NCBI GenBank assembly: GCA_052066835.1
Contig: JBQHRJ010000008.1
Strand: one strand, 5' to 3'
Length of the DNA: 64,000 nucleotides
DNA from: UBA2821 sp902763335
Lineage (GTDB): Bacteria; Bacillota; Clostridia; Lachnospirales; Lachnospiraceae
The position numbers were made by a program, and so were the translations under genes. Below, one piece after another: positions 35,001 to 43,545 of the stretch. Within the stretch, counting starts at the first letter, position 1, and each line of letters opens with the position of its first letter. The notes under the pieces are model-generated. The model searched no databases. It saw nothing but the letters and a program-made list of their open reading frames with translations, and had not been told where the DNA came from.

Positions 35001-36103
35001 TACTGCTTTTTAAGTCCGTCAGACCATTTTGCCACATTTACGGCATGGTCATACTTTTTATCAGATGCTCCGTACTTTCTTACCTTAAGCTGTCCATTCT
35101 CTTTTACAATATCAGTACATATTGAGAATCTGTCATCCCTGTCATTTGAATACTTCTCATATACAACATTATTGTCACTGTTTCCAATCTCAACAAGAAA
35201 TGAATTTGTATACAATGGGAACAGTCCCTCACGTATTATATTATCAAATGCCTTTGCCTCATCAAATAAAAGCATCCTGTCTCTGTCAAAGTTCTGAAGA
35301 TTTGTGTTAAGTTCGCCGACCTTCGGAAGATATTCATCCGAGAATACTTTAAGCGGAAATTTATAATCAGGATACGGATAATAAAATTTATAATCCTCTA
35401 TCCCGTTTTCTTTAAACATTTCTTCAAGTTCACGCCTTGTAAATGTTTTGACACCATGTGTGTTAGTATAATTTTCTATACCCTCAAAGTAGTCTCCAAA
35501 ATGGTCCTCTCTGCATCCTGCAAAATATTTAAGTCCCATTTTATTCTCAATCGCCATGACAATCTTTCCGCCCGGTGCGAGATGTTTCTTTATAATTCTT
35601 AAAAATTCCGTATATGGATTCTCGGCATCTATATAGGCATCTGCATATTCAAATACACCTATAAGTGTGATGCAGTCATACTCTCCCAGGTCCTTTTCTA
35701 TATCCTGAAAGTTGCCCACAAGAATCTCTATATTTTCTCTGTTTTTATTTCTATATGCATTTATGGTACTTCTTTTCTTAGATAATTCGATACAGGTCAC
35801 ACTCTCAGCTTTATCTGCCAATGCACCTGTTATGGCACCACATCCTGAACCAACTTCAAGAACTCTGGTATGTTTATTTGTATTCACCGTACCAACAATG
35901 TTCTGTCTGATATGTGAAAGATGGTACATAATGGTCCATTCTTCCTTATCCCATATTATCTGATTAAAGCTGTCCTCATCATTATTCATGACAATGTCTA
36001 AAAGTCTGTCCTCTATATCACCGTCACTGTATAAATCTTTACCGCCATAATATTTAAGATTAAGTTTTACATTACCGATTTTTTCTATGTTATCCACTTC
36101 CAC
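32072..36103 (-). CDS. Giant methyltransferase / kinase-like / coiled coil / double GT2 protein (WbdD-like arrangement)
   Basis: A protein of about 1343 residues. Residues 50-240 are a class I SAM methyltransferase, with motif I VLEVGSGCGA at 81-90. Residues 312-560 resemble a kinase-like phosphotransferase fold, with a candidate lysine near 343 (VRKYG), a catalytic-loop-like HTGDVNDIDMVLNN (451-464) and a metal-site-like LIDYEW (474-479). A beta-rich section (570-680) is followed by a coiled coil (683-730). Two GT2 domains follow, at 807-1040 (FDHDDFLHPS) and 1067-1340 (LLNNDTEV). Methyltransferase, kinase and coiled coil in this order recall WbdD, which caps O9a chains in E. coli. The gene follows wzt. 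Starts are GTG; GAGGTG better suits the GTG at 36097. Confidence 0.85.
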   Translation of the reverse strand: MEVDNIEKIGNVKLNLKYYGGKDLYSDGDIEDRLLDIVMNNDEDSFNQIIWDKEEWTIMYHLSHIRQNIVGTVNTNKHTRVLEVGSGCGAITGALADKAESVTCIELSKKRSTINAYRNKNRENIEILVGNFQDIEKDLGEYDCITLIGVFEYADAYIDAENPYTEFLRIIKKHLAPGGKIVMAIENKMGLKYFAGCREDHFGDYFEGIENYTNTHGVKTFTRRELEEMFKENGIEDYKFYYPYPDYKFPLKVFSDEYLPKVGELNTNLQNFDRDRMLLFDEAKAFDNIIREGLFPLYTNSFLVEIGNSDNNVVYEKYSNDRDDRFSICTDIVKENGQLKVRKYGASDKKYDHAVNVAKWSDGLKKQYDGSKLAVCENIKNGDMVECEFLEGKTLEEIADNYITEGKPEKAENIIKELIQIIMDKNASKKFEKTKEFVEVFGDAEFEGIMHTGDVNDIDMVLNNIISDGDKWKLIDYEWTFDFPVPVEFIIYRMLHYYFATNNARNGLRDKSYIELSENDVKTFEKMEVNFQKYVKGEKHPLRELYEIIGKNATDVKSVLCNMSSTVRLYSDYGDGYTEENTSQQTIISSTEGKYAFKIKVQDGVMRYRFDPCEMGCTMRIDRVTANGRLSVPFKTNGVRIDDQVYVFADDPWLEFEIEGTIIKEIEIEYYLETKASEYCGTVADKLTRLVESEKALANYAGANEDLRRQLEAANAQIDNLNREKELMVTSKSWKMTKPVRVIKNGTKKALKSNKVTYKACKKLKAVIKGQPAPKKIRPEETSVEKIVYIMCPKSEWKKQRETKFPVDVKFSILVPLYNTPERFLREMIESVQFQSYENWELCLADGSDAEHAYVEEICHSYMENDKRIVYKRLKENLGISGNTNACIDMATGNYIALFDHDDFLHPSVLFEDMKAICEHGADYIYTDEATFQGTNIFNIITKHCKPDFAIDNLRANNYICHFSVFKADLLEKAGRFRSEYDGSQDHDLILRLTDKAQKVFHIRKILYYWRSHPASVAADINAKTYAIDAAKRAVESHLKGAGLKAEVMSSKAFPTIFRIKYELKSKPMISILIPNKDHKSDLKKCVESILNKSTYENYEIIIIENNSIKNETFEYYKELEKNDKISVVTYEDEFNYSKINNFGEKSAKGDYILLLNNDTEVINDDWMEELMMYGQRDDVAVVGAKLYYGDDTIQHAGIVIGLGADRAAGHTHYGVDRENVGYMGRLYYAQDVSAVTGACMLVKRSIYEELGGLDEKFTVAFNDVDFCLKAREKGYLNVFTPYCELYHYESKSRGFEDTRAKKKRFQQEVGLFRSRWHKVIEDGDPYYNPNFSLDRSDFYIPD

Positions 36104-36110
36104 ACCTCAT

Positions 36111-37391
36111 CTATTCAACGACTATTTCTGAATTCATATCGTAATAACCTACTGTATTTTTGTTCGATATTACTGTAATGTTAAATACATCATAAAGTCT
36201 GTGATACACTGTAAATTCACCGTCTCTGTAGCCTGTACATCCCAGTGATACAAGATAATCTCCACCCTGAAGATTCATATTCTGTGTAAAGCTTACGCTG
36301 CGCACCTCATCCTTATTTACCGTTCCTGTATCAATCTTCTCGAACATGGTATTTGTGCCTGTAATCTCTGTACCCTTTAAATCCTTAATGGTAATTGCAA
36401 ATATAGGGTCTGACACTTTTTCATTAAATTTAACCTTGAACATGATAGTAAAGTCACTGCCCTTTTCAATGGCATTTGACATATTTCCGGCTGCGTCTTT
36501 TATTCCATAATCTATTATGGTCGCAAGTCCGTTACCGTATTCTACTATATCAGGATTTGATGTGGTCATATCCTTCCATGTACCCGACTCTTCTTTAGTA
36601 TTCTCATTATCGGATTCATTTTCCTGTTCTTTCTCAGTCTCATCATCATCAACATACTGATTTACAAGCAGTTTCTTATATATATCTATCATTTCCTTAG
36701 GCTTGCCCTCGTTGAGCTTGACACCCTGATTCAAAAGAACAACCCTGTCACAATATTTTCCTATACTTCCAAGGTCATGACTTACAAAGAGGATGGTTTT
36801 TCCTAATTTCTTAAATTCCTCAAACTTATGGTAACATTTCGCCTGAAAGAACACGTCACCTACAGAAAGTGCCTCATCTACAATGAGTATCTCCGGATCA
36901 ATGTTTATGGCTACAGCAAATGCCAGTCTGACGAACATACCGCTTGAATATGTTTTGACAGGCTGGTATACAAAGTCACCTATATCCGCAAATTCCAATA
37001 TATCATTGAGCTTTGCATCTATCTCTTCTCTGGTGAATCCTATCATGGTTCCGTTAAGATATACGTTTTCTATACCCGTATACTCCATATTGAAACCTGC
37101 TCCAAGTTCCAGTAAAGCGGATATTCTTCCGTTTACTTTCACTTCTCCCGCAGTAGGATTTAATACACCTGTTATGATTTTCAGTATAGTGGACTTTCCT
37201 GAGCCGTTAGTTCCGATAATTCCTACAGTCTCACCTTTATTCACCTGAAAATTAACATCATGCAGTGCATAATGCTCCTTATATTTTTTCTTTCTGGTAA
37301 GCCCGAGAGATTCTTTCAATCTGTCTGTGGGCTTATCATACAATTTATACATTTTCTCTACATGTTCTACACTAATAGCATAATCTGACAT
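36111..37391 (-). CDS. wzt: Polysaccharide ABC exporter ATPase with C-terminal glycan-binding-type domain (Wzt)
   Basis: A 426-residue ATPase. Walker A is GTNGSGKS (60-67), the signature is YSSGM (148-152), Walker B is ILIVDE (168-173) and the switch histidine is about H205. After an acidic linker (245-270) comes a beta-sandwich domain (about 278-426) of the Wzt C-terminal type, which in E. coli O9a recognises the capped chain end before export. Many Gram-positive polysaccharide exporters lack this domain. GGAG before the ATG at 37391 sets the start. The permease is encoded just upstream and the possible capping protein just downstream. Confidence 0.94.
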   Translation of the reverse strand: MSDYAISVEHVEKMYKLYDKPTDRLKESLGLTRKKKYKEHYALHDVNFQVNKGETVGIIGTNGSGKSTILKIITGVLNPTAGEVKVNGRISALLELGAGFNMEYTGIENVYLNGTMIGFTREEIDAKLNDILEFADIGDFVYQPVKTYSSGMFVRLAFAVAINIDPEILIVDEALSVGDVFFQAKCYHKFEEFKKLGKTILFVSHDLGSIGKYCDRVVLLNQGVKLNEGKPKEMIDIYKKLLVNQYVDDDETEKEQENESDNENTKEESGTWKDMTTSNPDIVEYGNGLATIIDYGIKDAAGNMSNAIEKGSDFTIMFKVKFNEKVSDPIFAITIKDLKGTEITGTNTMFEKIDTGTVNKDEVRSVSFTQNMNLQGGDYLVSLGCTGYRDGEFTVYHRLYDVFNITVISNKNTVGYYDMNSEIVVE

Positions 37392-37420
37392 ATAAATCTC
37401 CATTCCAAAAACGATATATC

Positions 37421-38221
37421 TTATAGTACATCCGCAAAATGAACTTTCAATCTCTTAAATATAAAGACTCCAAATGCAAATGTTAATCCTGTAAAGCACC
37501 AGAAATACAAAGTAAGTGTCGGTCTCTGCCAAAACCATACTTTATTTACAAGTGAATCTCTGTAACCTCCCACGATATAATACATCGGGTTAAGCATAAG
37601 AATTTTCCTTATTACACCCGGAATATTAAATGCAGGGTTATCAATGTTCCACATAATAGGTGTAAACCATACTCCTACCTGCAAAACTATACTTATAATC
37701 TGTGTTAAATCCCTGAAAAACACTACAACTGCTGACGTTGCATACGTGAGCCCCAGTGTCAGGATAAATGCACATGCCATATAATATACAATCTGAACCG
37801 CATACAGTCCCGGAAGTACACCACAGATAACATAGATAGCTATAGTGAAACATATAAAAAACAGATGTACAAACAACGCTGATATTATCTTAACTATGGG
37901 AAGAATACTTATCTTGAACACAACTTTTTTTACAAGATAATTGTATTCTATCATCGCATTTGTTCCGCCATTCAGAGCATCATTAAAGAAGAACCACGGT
38001 ACAAGACCCGTGATGAGCCACAGTACATATGGCACTTCTCCCACGTCAGCCTGTGCAAATACAACCTGAAATACGATACTGTACACTATAACCGTGACTA
38101 CAGGCTGAACAAATGCCCAGATTATTCCAAGAAACGAACCGGCATACTTTGTTTTAAAATCACTTTTAGCCAGATTCATTATTAATTTTCTGTTATCATA
38201 TAATTCTCTTAAGAAATGCAT
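37421..38221 (-). CDS. wzm: Polysaccharide ABC exporter permease (Wzm)
   Basis: A 266-residue ABC-2-type permease with about six membrane helices. The N-terminal segment DFKTKYAGSFLGIIWAFVQP is characteristic of the Wzm/TagG family. With Wzt it should move lipid-linked polysaccharide across the membrane. Its ATG overlaps the stop codon of rfbC by one base (TAATG). Confidence 0.94.
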   Translation of the reverse strand: MHFLRELYDNRKLIMNLAKSDFKTKYAGSFLGIIWAFVQPVVTVIVYSIVFQVVFAQADVGEVPYVLWLITGLVPWFFFNDALNGGTNAMIEYNYLVKKVVFKISILPIVKIISALFVHLFFICFTIAIYVICGVLPGLYAVQIVYYMACAFILTLGLTYATSAVVVFFRDLTQIISIVLQVGVWFTPIMWNIDNPAFNIPGVIRKILMLNPMYYIVGGYRDSLVNKVWFWQRPTLTLYFWCFTGLTFAFGVFIFKRLKVHFADVL

Positions 38222-38784
38222 TACTTGTTCCTCTCAGCAACATACTCCTTTATACCGCCCCATTTCTGGTCTTTCTCAGAAATAGTAAGCTCTACTCCTT
38301 CAGGAAGCGGCCAGTCTACTCCTATATCAGGATCGTCCCATTTAAGTCCGCCCTCATCGTTTGGATGATAAAAATCAGTACATTTATAGGCAAACTCAGC
38401 TGAATCTGATAATACTACAAATCCGTGAGCGAAATTTTTAGGTATAAAGAACTGTTTCTTGTTCTCTGCTGACAAAAGTACACCAAACCATTTTCCAAAC
38501 GTCTCAGAGCCTTCTCTTAAATCAACGGCTACATCAAATACCTCTCCGCTTACCACTCTTACTAACTTGTCCTGTGGGAACTCTTTCTGGAAATGAAGCC
38601 CTCTTAATACGCCCTTCTTAGAGCTTGACTGATTGTCCTGTACAAATTCCATATCGATACCTGCTGCCTTATAATCATTGTAATTATAAGTTTCCATAAA
38701 GTATCCTCTCTCGTCTCCGAATACTGTAGGTGTAATAACCTTTAATCCTTCTATATCACATTTTTCAACTGTAATCTTTCCCAT
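38221..38784 (-). CDS. rfbC: dTDP-4-dehydrorhamnose 3,5-epimerase
   Basis: A 187-residue cupin-fold epimerase, the third enzyme of dTDP-L-rhamnose synthesis. Landmarks are FGDERGYFMETYN, the RGLHFQ catalytic-histidine segment and NFAHGFVVLSD. Its length is typical. It lies 18 bases after rfbA and overlaps wzm. Confidence 0.96.
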   Translation of the reverse strand: MGKITVEKCDIEGLKVITPTVFGDERGYFMETYNYNDYKAAGIDMEFVQDNQSSSKKGVLRGLHFQKEFPQDKLVRVVSGEVFDVAVDLREGSETFGKWFGVLLSAENKKQFFIPKNFAHGFVVLSDSAEFAYKCTDFYHPNDEGGLKWDDPDIGVDWPLPEGVELTISEKDQKWGGIKEYVAERNK

Positions 38785-38802
38785 TTCTTTATTTTCCTTT
38801 CT

Positions 38803-39672
38803 TTATAATCCGTTTGCCACATCAACAAGATACTGTCCGTATGCAGTCTTCATAAGCGGCTCTGCAAGCTTTAATAACTGTTCTTTGTCTATAAAACCTC
38901 TCTTGTATGCTATCTCTTCTATACATGAGATGTAAAGTCCCTGACGTTTCTGGAATGCTGCAACGAAATCTGCAGCATCAAGAAGCATGTCATGGTTACC
39001 TGTATCAAGCCATGCAAATCCTCTTCCAAGTGTCTCAACCATAAGAGTACCTCTGTTAAGGTATTCGTTATTTACGGATGTAATCTCTATCTCACCTCTT
39101 GCTGAAGGTTTTACATTCTTTGCTATCTCTACTACATCATTATCATAAAAATAGAGTCCCGGTACTGCATAATTTGACTTAGGCTGTGCCGGCTTTTCCT
39201 CTATGGAAAGTGCCTTACCGTTTTCATCAAATTCAACAACTCCGTATTCTCTAGGGTCCTTTACATAATATCCAAATATTGTTGCTCCCTTTTCTCTCTC
39301 AGCTGCATTCTTAAGAACCTTTGAAAAGCTCTGACCATAGAAAATGTTATCTCCGAGAACCAGTGCTACATTATCATTTCCAATAAACCTTTCACCTATA
39401 ATAAAGGCATCTGCAAGGCCTCTCGGTGATTCCTGTACAGCATATGAAAATGACATTCCAAGCTGTGATCCATCTCCAAATAATTCCTCAAATACAGGCA
39501 GATCTCTAGGTGTAGATATGATAAGCACCTCTCTGATTCCTGCTAACATAAGTGTTGAAAGAGGATAATAAATCATCGGTTTATCATAAACCGGCATAAT
39601 CTGTTTTGATACTGCTTTTGTTAATGGATAAAGGCGTGTTCCTGAACCGCCTGCTAAAATAATACCTTTCAT
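38803..39672 (-). CDS. rfbA: Glucose-1-phosphate thymidylyltransferase
   Basis: A 289-residue nucleotidyltransferase that makes dTDP-glucose, the first step toward dTDP-rhamnose. It begins MKGIILAGGSGTRLYPLT, followed by KQIMPVYDKPMIYYPLS and LVLGDNIFYG. The length is that of RmlA. The conserved start MKGIILAGG argues for the ATG at 39672 and not the frame opening three codons earlier. Confidence 0.97.
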   Translation of the reverse strand: MKGIILAGGSGTRLYPLTKAVSKQIMPVYDKPMIYYPLSTLMLAGIREVLIISTPRDLPVFEELFGDGSQLGMSFSYAVQESPRGLADAFIIGERFIGNDNVALVLGDNIFYGQSFSKVLKNAAEREKGATIFGYYVKDPREYGVVEFDENGKALSIEEKPAQPKSNYAVPGLYFYDNDVVEIAKNVKPSARGEIEITSVNNEYLNRGTLMVETLGRGFAWLDTGNHDMLLDAADFVAAFQKRQGLYISCIEEIAYKRGFIDKEQLLKLAEPLMKTAYGQYLVDVANGL

Positions 39673-39727
39673 TTCCCACATTCCTTTCTAAAAACGCCGT
39701 CTGCCTAATTCTGCAAACGTCTTTTTA

Positions 39728-39776
39728 CACACTTAATGGGCTGTCACTATAAAATCAGCGACAACCCATCAGGGTT
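39728..39776 (-). terminator. Hairpin between rfbB and rfbA
   Basis: ATGGGTTGTCGCT can pair with AGTGACAGCCCAT through two G-U pairs, within 10 bases of the rfbB stop codon. The following bases are not a strong T-run, so it may reduce rather than end transcription into rfbA. Confidence 0.45.
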
Positions 39777-40856
39777 TTATTTATACATTTCAGCGTAATA
39801 TTTCTGATAATCTCCGCTTGTTACATTCTTCATCCAGTCTTCATTTTCAAAGAACCACTTGATTGTAAGTTTTATACCGTCTTTGAACATTGTCTCCGGA
39901 TACCAGCCGATTTCCTCTTTAATCTTGTCAGGAGCTATGGCATATCTTCTGTCATGTCCCTTTCTGTCCTCAACATATGTTATAAGGTCTCTGCTTACAA
40001 GTTTCTTTCTCGGATCACCTTCCGGAAGCATCTCCTGAAGTGTATCGAGGATAATCTCGATAATCTCGATGTTCTGTTTCTCATTGTGTCCGCCGATATT
40101 GTATCTCTCGCCTAATTTACCTTTTTCCTGAACCATATCAATAGCTTTGGCGTGATCTTCAACATAGAGCCAGTCTCTTACATTCTTACCGTCTCCGTAT
40201 ACCGGAAGTTTTTTGCCCTGAAGTGCATTATTGATAATAAGCGGAATAAGTTTTTCAGGGAACTGGTAAGGTCCGTAGTTGTTTGAACAGTTTGTAATGT
40301 TTGCCGGGAATTTATATGTGTCAATATAAGCCTTTACAAGCATGTCTGATGATGCCTTACTTGCTGAATAAGGGCTGTGTGGGTCAATCGGTGATGTCTC
40401 ATAGAAAAATGCATTCTCATCATCCGGAAGTGAACCGTATACTTCGTCTGTAGATACATGAAGGAACTTCTTTCCTTCCTTGAATGTACCGTCCTCATTC
40501 TCCCATGCTGCCTTTGCGCAGTTGAGCATTACTGCTGTTCCCATTACGTTAGTATTTACAAATACCTCAGGATTTCTGATACTTCTGTCAACATGACTCT
40601 CTGCCGCAAAATGAACTACTCTGTCTATGTCATTCTCTGCAAATATCTTTGATATAGCTTCCTTGTCGCATATATCAGCCTTTACAAATGTGTAATTATC
40701 TCTATTTTCAATATCCTTTAAATTCTCAAGATTTCCTGCATAAGTAAGCACGTCCACGTTGATAATTCTAATCTCATTGTCGTACTTTTTAAACATGTAA
40801 TGAATGTAATTTGAACCTATAAATCCGGCTCCCCCTGTTACTAAATATGTTCTCAT
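39777..40856 (-). CDS. rfbB: dTDP-glucose 4,6-dehydratase
   Basis: A 359-residue short-chain dehydrogenase-type enzyme, the second step of dTDP-rhamnose synthesis. It shows the NAD-binding loop TGGAGFIGSN, the catalytic STDEVYG and the YSASKAS Tyr-Lys pair. It is the first gene after a strong promoter and likely heads the long run rfbB-rfbA-rfbC-wzm-wzt and onward. Confidence 0.97.
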   Translation of the reverse strand: MRTYLVTGGAGFIGSNYIHYMFKKYDNEIRIINVDVLTYAGNLENLKDIENRDNYTFVKADICDKEAISKIFAENDIDRVVHFAAESHVDRSIRNPEVFVNTNVMGTAVMLNCAKAAWENEDGTFKEGKKFLHVSTDEVYGSLPDDENAFFYETSPIDPHSPYSASKASSDMLVKAYIDTYKFPANITNCSNNYGPYQFPEKLIPLIINNALQGKKLPVYGDGKNVRDWLYVEDHAKAIDMVQEKGKLGERYNIGGHNEKQNIEIIEIILDTLQEMLPEGDPRKKLVSRDLITYVEDRKGHDRRYAIAPDKIKEEIGWYPETMFKDGIKLTIKWFFENEDWMKNVTSGDYQKYYAEMYK

Positions 40857-40907
40857 TTGAAGAAACTCCTTTCTGGTGCTATCTTAATTATAGCCATTTG
40901 ATTCTCT

Positions 40908-40936
40908 ATTATAACATTATATGGAAATTAGTTCAA
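40908..40936 (-). promoter_or_regulatory. Promoter of the rfbB-to-LCP glycan operon
   Basis: A -35 box TTGAAC (40931-40936), a 17-base spacer and a perfect -10 box TATAAT (40908-40913) read toward rfbB. It lies about 25 bases past the truncated palindromic repeat. Confidence 0.85.
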
Positions 40937-40959
40937 TAGCTGAATTTCCTGTACATATT

Positions 40960-41038
40960 GATTAAGGTGTCAGAAAGGTGCTACGCACCAGCCGGACACA
41001 AATATGTGGTATTGCAAGCTGGCTTGCAAATACACATT
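40960..41038 (+). repeat. Palindromic repeat, copy 5 (3' truncated)
   Basis: It keeps one outer arm (GATTAAGGTGTCAGAAA), the GGTGCTACGCACC hairpin, the left base of the central arm (AGCCGGACACA) and the centre TTGCAAGCTGGCTTGCAA. It then breaks off after TACACAT, eight bases before the DUF2142 gene's stop codon. The second hairpin and outer arm are gone. AGCCGG is shared with copy 3. Confidence 0.85.
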
Positions 41039-41045
41039 TAACATA

Positions 41046-42917
41046 TCAAAATGCACACGACACAAGCAGAAATTCATATATCATTCCCGCCAATACTATA
41101 ATGCCTGCGTACAATACAATCTGATTGTATCTGAAGTTTGATACTCTGTGGCACCTCACTCTTCCGTTTTCTATCAGAAGAATTACCGGGAACATAAGCG
41201 GTATGTAATACCTCGGCTGTACCCCGTTTATCACATTGAGCCCCACAGGTGTAAAATCAAGATAAAGTGCTGTCCATACAAGACCTATCACACACATCAC
41301 GATACACGCCAGTGCCAGTTTAGTCTTTCTCGCCAACGGAAGGTGCCGTTCCATGGTTCCTTCCGTAAACGCCACAAATACCGTAACTATAAGACTTAAG
41401 TAAAATAACGTTCCCTTATTTCCGCCCAGATATGCAAAGAATGTACGGCTCTGGTATCCGAGGAAATAATCTGGTGCCGTCTTTACAACAGTGCTGACAA
41501 ACAGCTCCACATACTCAGCCGGATGCTCTATAATAGACTCCAACTGTCTTGTAACACTTGTATCTCCTCCTCTGGCATCTCCGCCCGCATCAACTCCTGA
41601 GCTGGCATTTGTCAGAGCCGGCAGTACAAATGTACTCATCATGACCAGAAATACTATCACAACCGATACCCTGAACATCCACTTCTGCTTTGCATCATAA
41701 AATTTTTCCTTCGGAATAAAGCATAACAATAGAATAAGCGGAATATAAACTGCCTTTGCAAAGCATCCCAAAACTATTGTCACAACACCGGCAAATATAC
41801 GTTTCCAGTTTATCTTCTCGCTCAGATCTGCAAATTCATTGACTATCATCACAAATCCAAAGGTCACAAATGCCGTAACATGTGCATCATAGGAAAATGA
41901 TGCCGCAAGGAATACCGATGTCGGCATAAGTCCTATAAGGGTAAGTATACGTTTTCCATGCTTTGCAAATTTTATTGCAAGGAACATTAAAAGCACATAC
42001 ACCATAAGATTCAGGTATCTTGCAAGCATGATTCCTGTGGTGAATTTCCAGTTACACGTCCTTGCAAGCCACAGTGCAAATGCCTGCGGAATGTACGCTC
42101 GTCCACCATAGGTTATAAAATTGCTGTCCTTTTCAACCTCTTTGACAATATCGTCCTCGTCATTAAGCAGTTTCTGAACCGCCACCCTGTCTTCTGCAGT
42201 ATCGGTATAAGGCACATCAAGTGTCTTAAGTCTCCACGCCGCTTCTGTATACTCAACATTATCTCCGTATGAGTACATATATGCCCTGTTGAAATGAATC
42301 TGCTCGTCCCACGACCTGAAATCCTCCGGCAGTGCCAGCACCATTATACTTCCAAGCAATACCGCACTCATCAGAAAGCCATATTCTATCCTGTCACCCA
42401 CCAGACGTCTGCAGGTGAAAAATGAATATAACAGTACAAGTGAAAAGGCAATAAACAATATTCTGATAATATTAAATTTTACTTCATTTGATATATTTAT
42501 ACTTTCTATGGTGACATCTCGCGGATAAATTATCTTTATCTTTGTAGACCGTTTTTCAATATTTAAAAAGGTCTCTCCTATTTCCGGGTAATACCTGTCG
42601 GTAAGTTCTTCCTCGCTTTCATGGTCAAACTTATTTACCGTATTTAAAACTATTTCGTATTTAAAACTCCTGTCAGCATCAAAAGAAATATTTAATTTAT
42701 TCACATATTTCTCATCAAACACAAGAACAGCCGCATTGTTATCACCGTATTTTCTCACGGCAAAACCACTGCTCATCCAGTTTTTCTCCCTGTATGTGAT
42801 ATTGTAACTGTTCTTCAATGCATGACTGTTAAAAATAAGCATCTCAGCTCCAACAGATATAATCAGGATAATCACCGCTGCTATACTATGCTTGAGCAGT
42901 CTCTTCTTCCAATTCAT
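41046..42917 (-). CDS. DUF2142-type multi-spanning membrane protein
   Basis: A 623-residue membrane protein with a large extracellular loop after the first helix and then about eleven hydrophobic segments. SWDEQIHFNRAYMYSYGDN is the conserved first-loop motif of the DUF2142 / GT-C-like group, so it may be a lipid-linked-sugar-dependent glycosyltransferase that works on the outer face. GGGAGG lies five bases before the ATG at 42917. It overlaps the end of the preceding gene by about 30 bases. A truncated palindromic repeat lies directly at its 3' end. Confidence 0.85.
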   Translation of the reverse strand: MNWKKRLLKHSIAAVIILIISVGAEMLIFNSHALKNSYNITYREKNWMSSGFAVRKYGDNNAAVLVFDEKYVNKLNISFDADRSFKYEIVLNTVNKFDHESEEELTDRYYPEIGETFLNIEKRSTKIKIIYPRDVTIESINISNEVKFNIIRILFIAFSLVLLYSFFTCRRLVGDRIEYGFLMSAVLLGSIMVLALPEDFRSWDEQIHFNRAYMYSYGDNVEYTEAAWRLKTLDVPYTDTAEDRVAVQKLLNDEDDIVKEVEKDSNFITYGGRAYIPQAFALWLARTCNWKFTTGIMLARYLNLMVYVLLMFLAIKFAKHGKRILTLIGLMPTSVFLAASFSYDAHVTAFVTFGFVMIVNEFADLSEKINWKRIFAGVVTIVLGCFAKAVYIPLILLLCFIPKEKFYDAKQKWMFRVSVVIVFLVMMSTFVLPALTNASSGVDAGGDARGGDTSVTRQLESIIEHPAEYVELFVSTVVKTAPDYFLGYQSRTFFAYLGGNKGTLFYLSLIVTVFVAFTEGTMERHLPLARKTKLALACIVMCVIGLVWTALYLDFTPVGLNVINGVQPRYYIPLMFPVILLIENGRVRCHRVSNFRYNQIVLYAGIIVLAGMIYEFLLVSCAF

Positions 42918-43542
42918 CACTACCTCCCGGCTGTTCTTCTTTATTTTTACCCGGAACACAGCAAAAAAGCACAAAACATACAGATGTAATCAGAATACAG
43001 TCCCATGTGTACGGTGCCTCACTCGTAATCCTACGTTCAAATATCAGCAGATTGCTCTTCTGTCCGAGTCCGTTCACCAGTGTTTTTCCATCTTCCGTTT
43101 TTTCTGTTGTTCCCATCCACATTGTAACCTGTTTGTCTTTTTCAAAGCCCTGACTATATATAACCAGCCTGATATTCTTTTTTCCAAGATTCACTTTATC
43201 AGTGCCAATAAATGTAGGCTCATTATCATATATTTCATCAGCATCAACCGCACCGCTGCCAATCATTTCGTTGGTATCTGCATCGTATATCTCAAGGTAT
43301 ATTCTGCCCTTATTTATACTCTCACCATAAGTTGCAAAATACACCTGATACCCATCCACAGTCTCGCCTGATGCCTTGTAGCAGTATTCAACAATCATGT
43401 TCTCCTCAATCTGTCCCACATTGCTTTCTATCTGGTAATCCGCATCATCAACATCCATCACGGTACTTTTCACCTGTGTGGATGCCGCACATATGACAAG
43501 CAGTACTATTGTAGCTATTCCCAATACTCTCTTTAGCTTCAT
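42886..43542 (-). CDS. Exported protein of unknown function with two membrane segments
   Basis: A 218-residue protein. An N-terminal signal/anchor segment (about residues 5-22), a beta-rich extracellular domain (about 28-170) and a C-terminal membrane segment (about 180-196) with an acidic tail can be seen. No named family is evident. It lies between rfbD and the DUF2142 gene and overlaps the latter, so the two probably act together in surface-glycan modification. Confidence 0.72.
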   Translation of the reverse strand: MKLKRVLGIATIVLLVICAASTQVKSTVMDVDDADYQIESNVGQIEENMIVEYCYKASGETVDGYQVYFATYGESINKGRIYLEIYDADTNEMIGSGAVDADEIYDNEPTFIGTDKVNLGKKNIRLVIYSQGFEKDKQVTMWMGTTEKTEDGKTLVNGLGQKSNLLIFERRITSEAPYTWDCILITSVCFVLFCCVPGKNKEEQPGGSDELEEETAQA

Positions 43543-43545
43543 AGA

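Noticed and set aside
32072..36103. Frameshift fusion of separate genes as the cause of the giant protein
   Set aside because: The frame is continuous through clear linkers (a beta-rich part and a coiled coil), and no internal ribosome site or start cluster stands at the domain borders.
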